From: Gaiellasilicea sp963730405
Lineage (GTDB): Bacteria; Actinomycetota; Thermoleophilia; Gaiellales; Gaiellaceae
DNA: 64,000 nucleotides
NCBI GenBank assembly: GCA_963730405.1
Contig: CAVSRW010000001.1
Coordinates: 124,001 to 188,000 of the forward strand
Direction: 5' to 3'
In this document: in pieces, positions 50,808 through 59,658 of the stretch
Numbering within the stretch: position 1 is the first letter of the stretch
Layout of the letters: every line of letters starts with the position of its first letter
The notes under the pieces: model-generated
Told to the model about the DNA's origin: nothing
Databases searched by the model: none
The model's input: the letters and a program-made list of their open reading frames with translations, nothing else
Position numbers and translations under genes: made by a program

Positions 50808-51793
50808 TACAGCCAGACCACCAGGATCGCCGTCACGACCGCGTTGATCGTCGCCACCGGGAGCAGCACCTTCCAGCCGAAACGCATCAGCTGGTCGTAG
50901 CGCAGCCGCGGCAGCGTCGTCCGCATCCAGATGAAGATGAACAGGAGCACGAGCAGCTTCAGCACGAACCAGAGCGGCCCGAGGCCCTCGAGCACGGGGA
51001 AGTGCCAGCCGCCGAGGAAGAGCGTCACGGCGAGGGCGGAGAGCGTGATCAGGTTGATGTACTCGCTCATCGTGAAGAGGCCGAAGCGCATGCCGCCGTA
51101 CTCGGTGTGGTAGCCCGCGACCAGCTCCTGCTCGGCCTCGGGGAGGTCGAACGGGGCGCGTGCCGTCTCGGCGGTGCCGGCGAACATGAAGACGACGAAG
51201 CCCACGAGCTGCGGGACGATGTACCACCAGTCGTCCTGCGCGGCCACGATCTCGGTGAGTGAGAGGGACTGCGCCATCAGGACGACGCCGAGCACGGAGA
51301 GGGCGAGCGAGACCTCGTAGCTGACGAGCTGGGCGCACGTCCGCATCGCGCCCAGGAGCGCGTACTTCGAGTCGGAGGCCCAGCCGCCGACGATGAAGCC
51401 GTAGATGCCGACGGAGCCGACGGCGAAGATCAGGAGCAGCGCGATCGGGACGTCCGCGATCTGCCCGTCGATCTGGATCCCCGCGACTTCCCAGCCCGGG
51501 CCCCACGGGATCACCGCGAACGTCGTCAGCGCGGTGAAGGCGGCGACGAACGGCGAGAAGATGTAGAGCACGTCGACCGCGGAGGCGGGGAAGAAGCTCT
51601 CCTTCCGGATCAGCTTCATCAGGTCGGCGATCGGCTGCAGCAGGCCGAACGGACCGGCCCGGTTGGGGCCGTAGCGCAGCTGCATCCGGCCCATCACCTT
51701 GCGCTCCGCCAGCGTCAGGTACGCGAACGCGCCCATGACGAGGTTGATGATGATCACCGACTTGATCACCGAGACCCACCAGGGCTCAGTCAT
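50807..51793 (-). CDS. nuoH: NADH-quinone oxidoreductase subunit H
   Basis: The 328-residue membrane subunit lines the quinone cavity. The motifs LAERKVMGRMQLRYGPNR, GAMRTCAQLVSYEV and ARAPFDLPEAEQELVAGYH are characteristic. ATG 51793 overlaps the nuoG stop (ATGA). Confidence 0.96.
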   Translation of the reverse strand: MTEPWWVSVIKSVIIINLVMGAFAYLTLAERKVMGRMQLRYGPNRAGPFGLLQPIADLMKLIRKESFFPASAVDVLYIFSPFVAAFTALTTFAVIPWGPGWEVAGIQIDGQIADVPIALLLIFAVGSVGIYGFIVGGWASDSKYALLGAMRTCAQLVSYEVSLALSVLGVVLMAQSLSLTEIVAAQDDWWYIVPQLVGFVVFMFAGTAETARAPFDLPEAEQELVAGYHTEYGGMRFGLFTMSEYINLITLSALAVTLFLGGWHFPVLEGLGPLWFVLKLLVLLFIFIWMRTTLPRLRYDQLMRFGWKVLLPVATINAVVTAILVVWL

Positions 51794-53979
51794 GACTTGA
51801 TCACCTCGACGTCGCGGTGGAGGTCACCCGCGTGCTCGTCGGCGATCCGCGCGGTGCCGGCGGCGAGCGCTCGGCTGACCCGGGCCCGCAAGGCGAGCGA
51901 GGTGCCGTTCGAGCGGACGCTCACGTCGTCGCCGGTCGAGATCTGGCGCCGCTGCGCGTCGTCGTAGGCGAGCTCGATCTCCGCCTCCGGCCGCTGGAAC
52001 TGAAGCTCGGGCACGCGCTCGACCGCGGGCCCGGAGAAGAGCGGCTTGTACCGCTGCAACCGCAGCGTGCCGAGGAAGTGCTCCGGCGGCTCCTGCTCCG
52101 CGGCCGGGATCGGTGCGACCGGGGCCGGCTCCGGAGCCACGTACGGCGTCCGCTCCGGCAGCGGCGCCTTCTCGCCGACGGCGCCGAACGGGATCCCACC
52201 GAAGCAGCGCTCCGAGACGTCCTCGAACACGATCGCCGCGTGCGGTGAGACGTCGACGCCGAAACGCTCGGCGAGCTTGGCGATCCAGGCGAGCTCGTCC
52301 GGCACGGGCGGGATCACGGCGCGCCGAAGGCGCTGCACGCGGCCCTCGAGGTTGACGTAGGAGCCGTCCCGCTCGAGGTAGCTCGTGCCCGGAAGGACGA
52401 GGTCGGCCCACCCGACGGCAAGGCCGTGGAACATCGTGATCGCGATCACGTGCTCGGCCTGCTCGGCGAGCGCGCGCACCGCTGGATCGGCGGCGGCCTC
52501 GTCGCCCGAGACGAGCAGGAGGCTGATCGGCTCCGGGTTCTGCTCGTCGGCGTCGGCGCACGCGGCCCAGGCGTCGGCGACGCCGCGGCCGTTCGGGGTG
52601 GCCGGGAGGTGGAAGGCGGCGCAGCCGGGCTTGCCGTCGAGGCCGAGCCGGTGTCCCAGCTCCGCGAGCCGCGCGCCGCCGCCGCCGCCGCGGCCGGACC
52701 AGATCAGGACGGCACGGTCGGAGGAGGAGACGCGGCCCTCGAGCTTCTTGCCGAGCTTCGGCTCGGCGACCCGCACGACCTCGGCGCCGTTCCGGCGCGC
52801 CTGGCGGATCCAGAGGTCGACGATCGGTGCCCGGTCGGCGACCTGCTCGTCGCCGACGACGACCACGAGCTCCGCCTGCCCGATCGCCGAGAGCGGGGCG
52901 CGGAAGGCGTCGAGCCCGTGCGAGACGGCCTCGGGCAGCACGGCCGAGTGCGCGCCGAGCCCTTGCCGCAGCAGCCGGCCGAGCGCGTAGGCGTGCTCGA
53001 CCGTCTCCGAGCCCGAGAGGGCGGTCACGATCCGTCCCTGGGCACCGCGCAGCAGCGCCTCCGCACGGTCGATCGCGTCGTCCCACGAGAGCACCGCGAA
53101 GCCCTGCCGGCGAACCCGCTCCAGCGGATCGACGATGCGGTCGTGGGCGTAGAGGTGCGGGTGGGCGAAGCGCCCCTTGTCGCAGAGCCAGCCCTGATCG
53201 ACGTCGGGGTGGTTGCGGGAGAGCATGCGCCTGACCTTCCCCTCGCGCGTCGTCGCGCTGACGTTGCAGCCGACGGGGCAGTGGCCGCAGACGGTGGGGA
53301 CGTTCTGGATCTCCCAGGGGCGGCCCTCGAAGCGGTACTGGGTCGAGGTGAGCGCGCCGACGGGGCAGAGCTCGATCACGTTCCCGCTGAAAGGCGCCCG
53401 GTAGGCCTCGTCCTCGAAGGTCGCGATCATCGACTGCGCGCCGCGGTTCTTGGCGACGAGCTGGCCGTCCTCGGCGACGTCGGAGGAGAAGCGCGTGCAG
53501 CGGTAGCAGAGGATGCAGCGCTCGCGGTCGAGCGCGATCGTCGGCGAGATCGGAATCGGCTTGTCGAACGTGCGCTTCGGGAACGTCATCCGCGTCTGGC
53601 CCGGGCCGTAGCGGAAGGTCAGATCCTGGAGCGGGCACTCGCCTCCCTTGTCGCACACCGGACAGTCGAGCGGGTGGTTGACGAGGATGAACTCGAGCGT
53701 CGCGTTCTGGCCCTCGGCCGCCTTCGCCGACGCCTCGGCGGTGCGGACGACCATCCCGTCCTGTGCGGTCAGCGTGCAGCCGGCCTGGAGCTTCGGGACA
53801 CCCTCGACCTCGACGAGGCACATCCGGCAGGCGCCGACGGGGGGCCCGAGCCGCGGCTCGTAGCAGAAGACGGGAATCTCGATCCCGGCCGCCGCGGCGG
53901 CTTCCACGAGCCCCGTCCCCTTCCCGACCTCGACCTCGCGGCCGTCGACCGTCACCTTGACGGTCTCGACCGAGCTCAT
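51790..53979 (-). CDS. nuoG: NADH-quinone oxidoreductase subunit G
   Basis: The 729-residue subunit carries the 2Fe-2S cluster N1b (CYEPRLGPPVGACRMC), the His-ligated cluster N5 (HPLDCPVCDKGGECP), N4 (CILCYRC ... CPVGAL) and a complete extra [4Fe-4S] site N7 (CGHCPVGC, then 27 residues, then Cys in GWLCDKGRF). The rest is the molybdopterin-oxidoreductase-like domain. Retaining N7 resembles Thermus and E. coli enzymes. ATG 53979 overlaps nuoF. Confidence 0.95.
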   Translation of the reverse strand: MSSVETVKVTVDGREVEVGKGTGLVEAAAAAGIEIPVFCYEPRLGPPVGACRMCLVEVEGVPKLQAGCTLTAQDGMVVRTAEASAKAAEGQNATLEFILVNHPLDCPVCDKGGECPLQDLTFRYGPGQTRMTFPKRTFDKPIPISPTIALDRERCILCYRCTRFSSDVAEDGQLVAKNRGAQSMIATFEDEAYRAPFSGNVIELCPVGALTSTQYRFEGRPWEIQNVPTVCGHCPVGCNVSATTREGKVRRMLSRNHPDVDQGWLCDKGRFAHPHLYAHDRIVDPLERVRRQGFAVLSWDDAIDRAEALLRGAQGRIVTALSGSETVEHAYALGRLLRQGLGAHSAVLPEAVSHGLDAFRAPLSAIGQAELVVVVGDEQVADRAPIVDLWIRQARRNGAEVVRVAEPKLGKKLEGRVSSSDRAVLIWSGRGGGGGARLAELGHRLGLDGKPGCAAFHLPATPNGRGVADAWAACADADEQNPEPISLLLVSGDEAAADPAVRALAEQAEHVIAITMFHGLAVGWADLVLPGTSYLERDGSYVNLEGRVQRLRRAVIPPVPDELAWIAKLAERFGVDVSPHAAIVFEDVSERCFGGIPFGAVGEKAPLPERTPYVAPEPAPVAPIPAAEQEPPEHFLGTLRLQRYKPLFSGPAVERVPELQFQRPEAEIELAYDDAQRRQISTGDDVSVRSNGTSLALRARVSRALAAGTARIADEHAGDLHRDVEVIKS

Positions 53980-55301
53980 GCAGGCACCTCGGCCACCGGG
54001 TGGCCCGCGTGCTGGTCGACCGGCGCGAGGACTCCTTCCAGCGAGGACGACCCGTGCATCGGGCAGCCGCTCTCGAGGTGCTCCTGGAACTCGGCGCGGA
54101 ACTTGTCGATGTAGCTCGCGACCGGCATCGCGGCCGCGTCGCCGAGCGGGCAGAGGCACTTGCCGAGGATGCGGTCGCAGACGTCGAGGAGCAGGTCGAG
54201 GTCGGCCTGCGAGGCCGCCCCCTCCTCGATCGAGTTCAGGATCTGCACCATCCAGCGTGTCCCCTCGCGGCACGGCGTGCACTTGCCGCAGCTCTCGTGC
54301 ATGTAGAACTGCGCGACGCGAAGGCCGAGCTGGACCATGCAGCAGCGGTCGTCGATCACGATGATCGCGCCGGAGCCGAGCATCGAGCCGGCCTCCGCCA
54401 TCGCGTTCGCCTCGAGCGGCGTGTCGAGCTGGTCGGCGGTCAGGACCGGGACGGACGAGCCGCCCGGGATCACGGCCTTCAGCTGCCGGCCGTTCGGGAT
54501 CCCGCCGCCGAGGTTCTCGTCGAAGATCAGCTCGCGCAGCGTCACGCCCATCGGCAGCTCGTAGTTGCCGCCGTTGACCACGTTCCCGGAGAGGGAGAAG
54601 ACGCGCGTGCCGGAGGAGTCCGGCGGCACACCCAGCTTGGCGTACTCCTTGCCGCCCAGCTCGATGATCGGCGGCACCGTCGCGATCGTCTCGACGTTGT
54701 TGATCAGGCTCGGCGACGCGTAGAGGCCGGCCACGGCCGGGAAGGGCGGCTTCGTGCGCGGCTGGCCGCGCTTGCCCTCGAGCGACTCGAGCAGGGCGGT
54801 CTCCTCGCCGCAGATGTAGGCGCCGGCGCCGCGGTGGAGGACGATCGTGACGCCGCCGAGCAGCTTCGCCTTGTGCACCTCGGCGAGCGCGTCGCGCAGG
54901 AGCTCGAACTCGCGCAGGTACTCGCCGCGGATGTAGATGAAGACGCGCTCCGACTCGATCGCATGCGCCGTGATCAGGCAGCCCTCGATCAGGCGGAAGG
55001 GGACGGTGAACATGATCTCGCGGTCCTTGAACGTCCCCGGCTCCGACTCGTCCGCGTTGACGACGAGGTAGGTCGGCTTGCCAGTCCCCTTGGCGAGGAA
55101 GCTCGCCTTGCGGCCGGTCGGGAAGAAGGCGCCGCCGCGACCGCGGAGACCGGAGTCGAGGATCTCCTGGACGACCGTCGCCGGCTCCATCTGCCGCGCC
55201 TTCTCGAGCGCCGCGAAACCGCCCGCGTCGCGGTAGGCCGCGAGCTTCGTCAGCGGCTCGTGGCCCACCGGCGGGAGAACGACGAACTGCTCAGTGGCCA
55301 T
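53976..55301 (-). CDS. nuoF: NADH-quinone oxidoreductase subunit F
   Basis: The 441-residue flavin subunit oxidises NADH. FMN/NADH-binding glycine runs GLRGRGGAFFPTGRK (52-66) and GAGAYICGEETALLES are present, as is the cluster N3 motif ESCGKCTPCREGT with a distant Cys in CLCPLGD. ATG 55301 (MATEQF) has GGAGG 7 bases upstream and overlaps nuoE by 11 bases. Confidence 0.95.
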   Translation of the reverse strand: MATEQFVVLPPVGHEPLTKLAAYRDAGGFAALEKARQMEPATVVQEILDSGLRGRGGAFFPTGRKASFLAKGTGKPTYLVVNADESEPGTFKDREIMFTVPFRLIEGCLITAHAIESERVFIYIRGEYLREFELLRDALAEVHKAKLLGGVTIVLHRGAGAYICGEETALLESLEGKRGQPRTKPPFPAVAGLYASPSLINNVETIATVPPIIELGGKEYAKLGVPPDSSGTRVFSLSGNVVNGGNYELPMGVTLRELIFDENLGGGIPNGRQLKAVIPGGSSVPVLTADQLDTPLEANAMAEAGSMLGSGAIIVIDDRCCMVQLGLRVAQFYMHESCGKCTPCREGTRWMVQILNSIEEGAASQADLDLLLDVCDRILGKCLCPLGDAAAMPVASYIDKFRAEFQEHLESGCPMHGSSSLEGVLAPVDQHAGHPVAEVPA

Positions 55302-55785
55302 CGGCGGCCTCCGCTCCACGCAGTTCGGCGACCAGCCGCGGCACGTCCTCCGGGCGCGTCGGCTCGCGGTAGCGGTGGTCGATCGCGACCACCGTCGCCC
55401 AGCCGCAGCCGCCGGCGCACTCGACCGTGCGCAGCGTCACCTCGCCGTCCTCGGTCGTCTCGCCGGCATGAATGCCGAGCTCGCCCTGAAACGCCTCCAA
55501 CACCTGCTGCGCGCCGACGAGCGCGCACGAGACGTTCGTGCAGACCTCGACGAGATGCCGGCCGACCGGCTCCAGGTGGTACATGTCGTAGAAGGACGCC
55601 ACCGCCATGCAGTACGCGGGCGTCTCCTCGAGCGCCTCGGCCACGTCGCGGAACGCCTCCGGCGAGAGCCAGCCGTACCGCTCCTGCGCCAGGCGGAGCG
55701 CCGGCAGCGTCGCCGAGCGCGAGACGGGGTAGCGCGCGCGGATCTTCTGGACCTCGTCGTAGAGGGTCTTCTCGGGCGCGCTCAC
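55291..55785 (-). CDS. nuoE: NADH-quinone oxidoreductase subunit E
   Basis: The 164-residue subunit has the thioredoxin-like 2Fe-2S fold with ligands Cys82, Cys87 (VCTNVSC), Cys123 and Cys127 (CAGGCG), cluster N1a. GTG 55785 overlaps the nuoD stop (GTGA). Confidence 0.94.
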   Translation of the reverse strand: MSAPEKTLYDEVQKIRARYPVSRSATLPALRLAQERYGWLSPEAFRDVAEALEETPAYCMAVASFYDMYHLEPVGRHLVEVCTNVSCALVGAQQVLEAFQGELGIHAGETTEDGEVTLRTVECAGGCGWATVVAIDHRYREPTRPEDVPRLVAELRGAEAADGH

Positions 55786-57059
55786 CGATCCACGTCTCCC
55801 ATCACTGCATCCAGGGAGCCGACGACGGCGATCAGGTCGGCGACGGCGACGTCCTGGCAGCAGGCTGCGGTCGCGTGCAGCGCTGCGAACGAGGGGGCGC
55901 GGAACTTGACGCGCCACGGCTTGGCACTCCCGTCGGAGACGAGCGTGCAGCCGGACTCCCCGCGCGGCGACTCGATCCCGACGTAGACCTCGCCCTCCGG
56001 GACGCGGAAGCCCTCGGTGACGATCTTGAAGTGATGGATCAGCGACTCCATCGAGGTGTGCAGCTCCTCCCGCGGCGGCAGCACGACCTTGCGGTCGTCC
56101 GCAATCCACGGCTCGCCCTGCATCTCCTCCAGCCGGTCGATGCACTGCTCGATGATCCGCACCGACTCGCGCATCTCGTCGACGCGGACCTTGTAGCGGT
56201 CGAAGACGTCGCCGCCCTCGTAGACCGGGACGTCGAAGTCGACCTGGTCGTAGGCGAGGTAGGGCTCCCGCTTGCGCAGATCCCAGTCGACGCCGGACGC
56301 GCGCAGGTTCGGTCCCGTCTGACCGAGCGCGATCGCGTCCTCGGCCGAAAGCGCGCCGACCCCGACGGTCCGCTCGAGCCAGATCTTGTTCGAGTTGAGG
56401 ATCGCCTCGTAGTCGTCGACGGCCTTCGGCATGTGCTCGCAGAACTTCCGCGCTTCCTCGTAGAAGCCGAGGGGAATGTCCTCGGCGAGGCCGCCCACCT
56501 GGAAGTAGCGCGTGTGCATGCGCGTCCCGGCGACCATCTCGAAGAGGTCGAGCACGAGGTCGCGCTCGCGGAAGCAGTACCAGAACATCGAGATCGCCCC
56601 GATCTCGAGCGCCGAGGTGCCGAGGTAGACGAGATGGGAGTGGATCCGCACCAGCTCGCCGAGCGCCATCCGCGTCCAGGTCGCCTTGCGCGGCACCCGT
56701 AGCTCGAGCAGCTTCTCGACCGCGAGCACGTAGACGAGCTCGTTGTACTGGAACGAGACGTAGTCGACGCGGGCGGGGTACGTGACGCCCTTCCACCAGG
56801 ACTTCTGCTCCATCGTCTTCTCGAAGCCGGTGTGGAGGTACCCGATCACGGCCGCGATCCCGACGACGTGCTCGCCGTGCAGGTCGACGATCAGGCGGAG
56901 GACGCCGTGCGTGGACGGGTGGTTGGGCCCGAAGTTGACCGTGAGCACGTCCTCGAGCCGCGGGTCCGGCTTGAGGATCGTCGGCACCGGCTGCGGGATC
57001 CGGGAGCCGGCGTACGGGGCGCGACCCCGGATCGGAACCCGATGCGCCACAGTGGCCAC
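55782..57059 (-). CDS. nuoD: NADH-quinone oxidoreductase subunit D
   Basis: The 425-residue 49-kDa-type subunit forms the quinone site with NuoB. NFGPNHPSTHGVLRL with the quinone-site His, HTGFEKTMEQK and GESGCTLVSDGSAKPWR are visible. GTG 57059 shares its first base with the nuoC stop (TAGTG). The N-terminus is about 25 residues longer than in E. coli-type split proteins. Confidence 0.96.
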   Translation of the reverse strand: MATVAHRVPIRGRAPYAGSRIPQPVPTILKPDPRLEDVLTVNFGPNHPSTHGVLRLIVDLHGEHVVGIAAVIGYLHTGFEKTMEQKSWWKGVTYPARVDYVSFQYNELVYVLAVEKLLELRVPRKATWTRMALGELVRIHSHLVYLGTSALEIGAISMFWYCFRERDLVLDLFEMVAGTRMHTRYFQVGGLAEDIPLGFYEEARKFCEHMPKAVDDYEAILNSNKIWLERTVGVGALSAEDAIALGQTGPNLRASGVDWDLRKREPYLAYDQVDFDVPVYEGGDVFDRYKVRVDEMRESVRIIEQCIDRLEEMQGEPWIADDRKVVLPPREELHTSMESLIHHFKIVTEGFRVPEGEVYVGIESPRGESGCTLVSDGSAKPWRVKFRAPSFAALHATAACCQDVAVADLIAVVGSLDAVMGDVDR

Positions 57060-57604
57060 TACTCGGCCTCCGAGAAGCGCACGGGCTCGCCGCCGATCGG
57101 ATAGTCCTTGCGGAGCGGATGGCCCTCCCAGTCGTCGTCCATCAGGATCCGGACGAGGTTCGGGTGGCCGTCGAAGCGGATGCCCATCATGTCGAAGGCC
57201 TCGCGCTCGTACCAGTCGGCCGTCGGCCAGACGCCGATCACGGTGGCGACGGCCTGGCCCTCGTCGAGCCAGACCTGGACGCGCACGCGGTTGGGGTCGT
57301 CCGCGAGCCGCATGAGCAGGTACGAGAGCGCGAAGCGCTTCGGCTTCGGCTCCGGTGAGCGGGAGTGGCCCTGCGCCGCAGGTTCGTTGAGGTCGCGGCC
57401 GTCGGCGGCGCCGTAGTAGCCGGCGACGGCGAGGTCGCCCCAGCCGAGATAGTCGGTCGCGACGATGTCGACCAGGAGGTTGAAGCCCTCCTCGTCTCGG
57501 AGGTGGAGGCAGGCCTCCTCCAGGCGCGCCGGGTCGATCACGAGCGTGGTCTCTCCGAACGCCTCCGCCGTCTCGACGAGGCCGGGGACGCCCTCGTAGC
57601 TCAC
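57059..57604 (-). CDS. nuoC: NADH-quinone oxidoreductase subunit C
   Basis: The 181-residue 30-kDa-type subunit has the signature WYEREAFDMMGIRFDGHPNL followed by LMDDDWEGHPLRKDYP. GTG 57604 overlaps the nuoB stop (GTGA). NuoC and NuoD are separate, unlike the fusion in E. coli. Confidence 0.95.
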   Translation of the reverse strand: MSYEGVPGLVETAEAFGETTLVIDPARLEEACLHLRDEEGFNLLVDIVATDYLGWGDLAVAGYYGAADGRDLNEPAAQGHSRSPEPKPKRFALSYLLMRLADDPNRVRVQVWLDEGQAVATVIGVWPTADWYEREAFDMMGIRFDGHPNLVRILMDDDWEGHPLRKDYPIGGEPVRFSEAE

Positions 57605-58206
57605 GAGGCGACGCCGCGGATCTGGTAGGCGGGCGGCACGCCGGCCATCACCTTCTCGTGCAGCCGCAGGATCCCCTCCATCAGCGCCTCCGGCCGCGGC
57701 GGGCAGCCGGGCACGTGAATGTCGACGGGGACGATCTTGTCGACGCCCTGCAGGATCGTGTAGTTGTTGAACATCCCGCCGGAGCTGGCGCAGGCGCCCA
57801 TCGCGATCACCCACTTCGGCTCGAGCATCTGGTCGTAGACCTGACGCAGCGGCGCAGCCATCTTGTGGGCGACCCGTCCGGAGACGATCATCAGGTCGGC
57901 CTGGCGCGGCGAGGAGGAGAACTTCTCCATCCCGAAACGCGCGATGTCGTAGCGTGACGAGACGATCGACATCATCTCGATCGCGCAGCAGGCAAGCCCG
58001 AAGGTGGCCGGCCACATCGACCTCGTCTGCGACCAGGCGAGCGCCTTCTGGAGCGTCGTCAGCCCGAGCGCGTCCTCCATCGACTCGACCTCGTCCTCGA
58101 AGACGCCGTTCTTCGTCGGCCAGAGCAGTCGCTCGGACTGGAGGCCGGCCTTCGCCAGCGGGCGCTTCGAAGCCCGGTCGCGGTCGACGGAGGGATCTAG
58201 CGCCAT
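57601..58206 (-). CDS. nuoB: NADH-quinone oxidoreductase subunit B
   Basis: The 201-residue subunit binds the terminal cluster N2 through Cys73-Cys74 (LACCAIEMM), Cys139 (GACASSGGMF) and Cys168 (VPGCPPRPE). An N-terminal extension of ~50 polar residues precedes the core. The start lies 10 bases inside nuoA. Confidence 0.95.
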   Translation of the reverse strand: MALDPSVDRDRASKRPLAKAGLQSERLLWPTKNGVFEDEVESMEDALGLTTLQKALAWSQTRSMWPATFGLACCAIEMMSIVSSRYDIARFGMEKFSSSPRQADLMIVSGRVAHKMAAPLRQVYDQMLEPKWVIAMGACASSGGMFNNYTILQGVDKIVPVDIHVPGCPPRPEALMEGILRLHEKVMAGVPPAYQIRGVAS

Positions 58207-58559
58207 TCGAGCGCGCCCTTCCGCCAGATGTAGATGTAGGCCACGGCGAGGATCCCCACGAAGACGAGGAACTCGGTCAGGCCGAACCAGCCGAGCTGCT
58301 CGAGCACGATCGCGAGCGGGTAGAGGAAGACGATCTCGATGTCGAAGAGGATGAAGAGCATCGCAGTCAGGTAGAAGCTGACCGTGAAGCGCTGCTGCTG
58401 CGGCGGTCCCTCTGAGACCCCGGACTCGAACGGCAGGAAGCGGGCGTTGTACCGGCTCTTCGGACGGGTGGCGAAGAGGAACGAGAACGCGATCAACGAG
58501 GCCGGGATCGCGGCTGCGAGGAGCGCGTAGACCAGAAGCGGGAAGTAGTCGCCAAGCAT
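58197..58559 (-). CDS. nuoA: NADH-quinone oxidoreductase subunit A
   Basis: The 120-residue subunit has three membrane helices and the loop FESGVSEGPPQQQRF between helices 1 and 2, plus the conserved acidic run LFDIEIVFLYPLAI. ATG 58559 (MLGDYFP) is the family start. A TAGCGT box at 58578-58573 would place transcription start within about 7 bases. It is the first gene of the nuo operon. Confidence 0.93.
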   Translation of the reverse strand: MLGDYFPLLVYALLAAAIPASLIAFSFLFATRPKSRYNARFLPFESGVSEGPPQQQRFTVSFYLTAMLFILFDIEIVFLYPLAIVLEQLGWFGLTEFLVFVGILAVAYIYIWRKGALEWR

Positions 58560-58572
58560 CCGAGTCGGGCCT

Positions 58573-58652
58573 ACGCTACCAAGCTTCGCTTGGGCGCACG
58601 AAGAGAGGTGCAACCGTAGGAACCAAGCGCCGCTGACGTGTCACAAAGTGAC
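58573..58652. promoter_or_regulatory. Control region between nuoA and the Fe-S carrier gene
   Basis: Two perfect inverted repeats lie between the divergent genes: CCAAGC-TTC-GCTTGG (58579-58593), just upstream of the nuoA -10-like TAGCGT, and GTCAC-AAA-GTGAC (58640-58652). They are candidate operators. Confidence 0.45.
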
Positions 58653-58679
58653 CCCCCAAGTGAGGGGTGACGCCACTGC

Positions 58680-58685
58680 TACGAT
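58680..58685 (+). promoter_or_regulatory. Candidate -10 box (TACGAT) of the A-type carrier gene
   Basis: TACGAT lies 6 bases before GTG 58692, with no ribosome-binding site. Confidence 0.5.
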
Positions 58686-58691
58686 CCTCCC

Positions 58692-59123
58692 GTGGAGATC
58701 GTCGAGCGCCCCGATGTCGACCTGCCGGACACCCTCGTGTCGCTGACGCCGACCGCCGCGGAGAAGATCCGCGAGCTGATGGCCGAGGATCCCGACGGCG
58801 AGTCGTCCGTCCTCCGCGTCGCGATCCAGGGCGGCGGCTGCTCGGGCTTCCAGTACGGGCTCGGCTTCGACGCCGGCCCGGTCGACGACGACGAGACGCT
58901 CGAGCAGCACGGCGTGACGATCGTGATCGACCCCTACAGCGCCCCCTACCTCAAGGGCGCCACGATCGATTTCCTCTCGGGGCTCGAGGAGTCCGGGTTC
59001 AAGATCGACAACCCGAACGCCCAGGCTTCGTGTGGCTGCGGCCACTCGTTCACGGTGGACGAGGGTGCCGAGGCCGCACCCGACGCGCACGGCGGCGGCT
59101 GCGGCTCCGGCTGCTCCCACTAG
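58692..59123 (+). CDS. erpA: A-type Fe-S carrier (IscA/ErpA/HesB family) with Cys-rich tail
   Basis: The 143-residue protein has the three conserved ligands of A-type carriers, Cys50 in GGGCSGFQY and Cys114/Cys116 in SCGCG, which deliver Fe-S clusters to target proteins. A C-terminal extension (DAHGGGCGSGCSH) adds two Cys and two His not found in the basic family, perhaps extra metal binding. It is divergent from the complex I operon, whose nine or so clusters are obvious clients. The symbol is a family-level guess. Confidence 0.86.
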   Translation: MEIVERPDVDLPDTLVSLTPTAAEKIRELMAEDPDGESSVLRVAIQGGGCSGFQYGLGFDAGPVDDDETLEQHGVTIVIDPYSAPYLKGATIDFLSGLEESGFKIDNPNAQASCGCGHSFTVDEGAEAAPDAHGGGCGSGCSH

Positions 59124-59609
59124 CTAGTCCGAGGCGCCCTTCAGCTCGTGCAGGCGGCCGAACGTCCGGTCGAGCTCATCGTCGTCCGGGAGCTCCCCGG
59201 CCGGCGTCGCCTGGTCGACGACGTCCGGCAGCACACGAGCGACGGCCTCGGCGGCCTCGTCCTCGCTGACCCCGAGCTGCTGCGCGATGCTCGCCAGCTC
59301 CTCGTCGTCGAGTGCCTGCTTGACGTCGGCCGCGTCGATCGCCTCGTTCGGCCCCGTCGACACCCACGACTGACCGACCGCTCCCTTGCCGCCCTGTTGC
59401 AGCCGCCCGAGGATCTTCTGCAGCCCGCCGTTCATCAGCATCGAGGCGACGAGCGGCAGCAGCATCCGCAGCAACGGGTTGCCGCCGAGGCCGCTCCCGC
59501 CCAGGCTCCCGCCGCGCGCGCCGCCGCCGAGAATGCCGCCGAGCAGGTCGCCGAGGCCGCCGCCGCTTCCGCCTCCCGCGCCCTTCAACAGGTCGTCGAG
59601 ACCCCCCAT
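59124..59609 (-). CDS. YidB/DUF937-like protein
   Basis: The 161-residue protein has a glycine-rich N-terminal half (GGSGGGLGDLLGGILGGG), a hydrophobic stretch (LLRMLLPLVASMLMNGG) and the YidB-type pattern SWVSTGPNEAIDAADVKQAL, then a helical end. YidB-family proteins have no settled function. ATG 59609 has AAGGGAG upstream. It converges with the carrier gene, with stops adjacent. Confidence 0.78.
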   Translation of the reverse strand: MGGLDDLLKGAGGGSGGGLGDLLGGILGGGARGGSLGGSGLGGNPLLRMLLPLVASMLMNGGLQKILGRLQQGGKGAVGQSWVSTGPNEAIDAADVKQALDDEELASIAQQLGVSEDEAAEAVARVLPDVVDQATPAGELPDDDELDRTFGRLHELKGASD

Positions 59610-59642
59610 GACCGAGCTCCCTTCGTCGTGTTCGGGCCCTCA

Positions 59643-59651
59643 CCCTAGACT
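59643..59651. promoter_or_regulatory. Overlapping divergent -10 boxes (TAGACT / TAGGGT)
   Basis: ACCCTAGACT carries TAGACT on the plus strand (59646-59651), 7 bases before GTG 59659, and TAGGGT on the minus strand (59648-59643) for the YidB-like gene. Confidence 0.45.
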
Positions 59652-59658
59652 GCCGCGC

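Noticed and set aside
54000..56702. A 900-codon plus-strand frame across nuoF, nuoE and nuoD
   Set aside because: Antisense to three well-supported complex I genes; Arg/Glu/Leu-rich with no motif.
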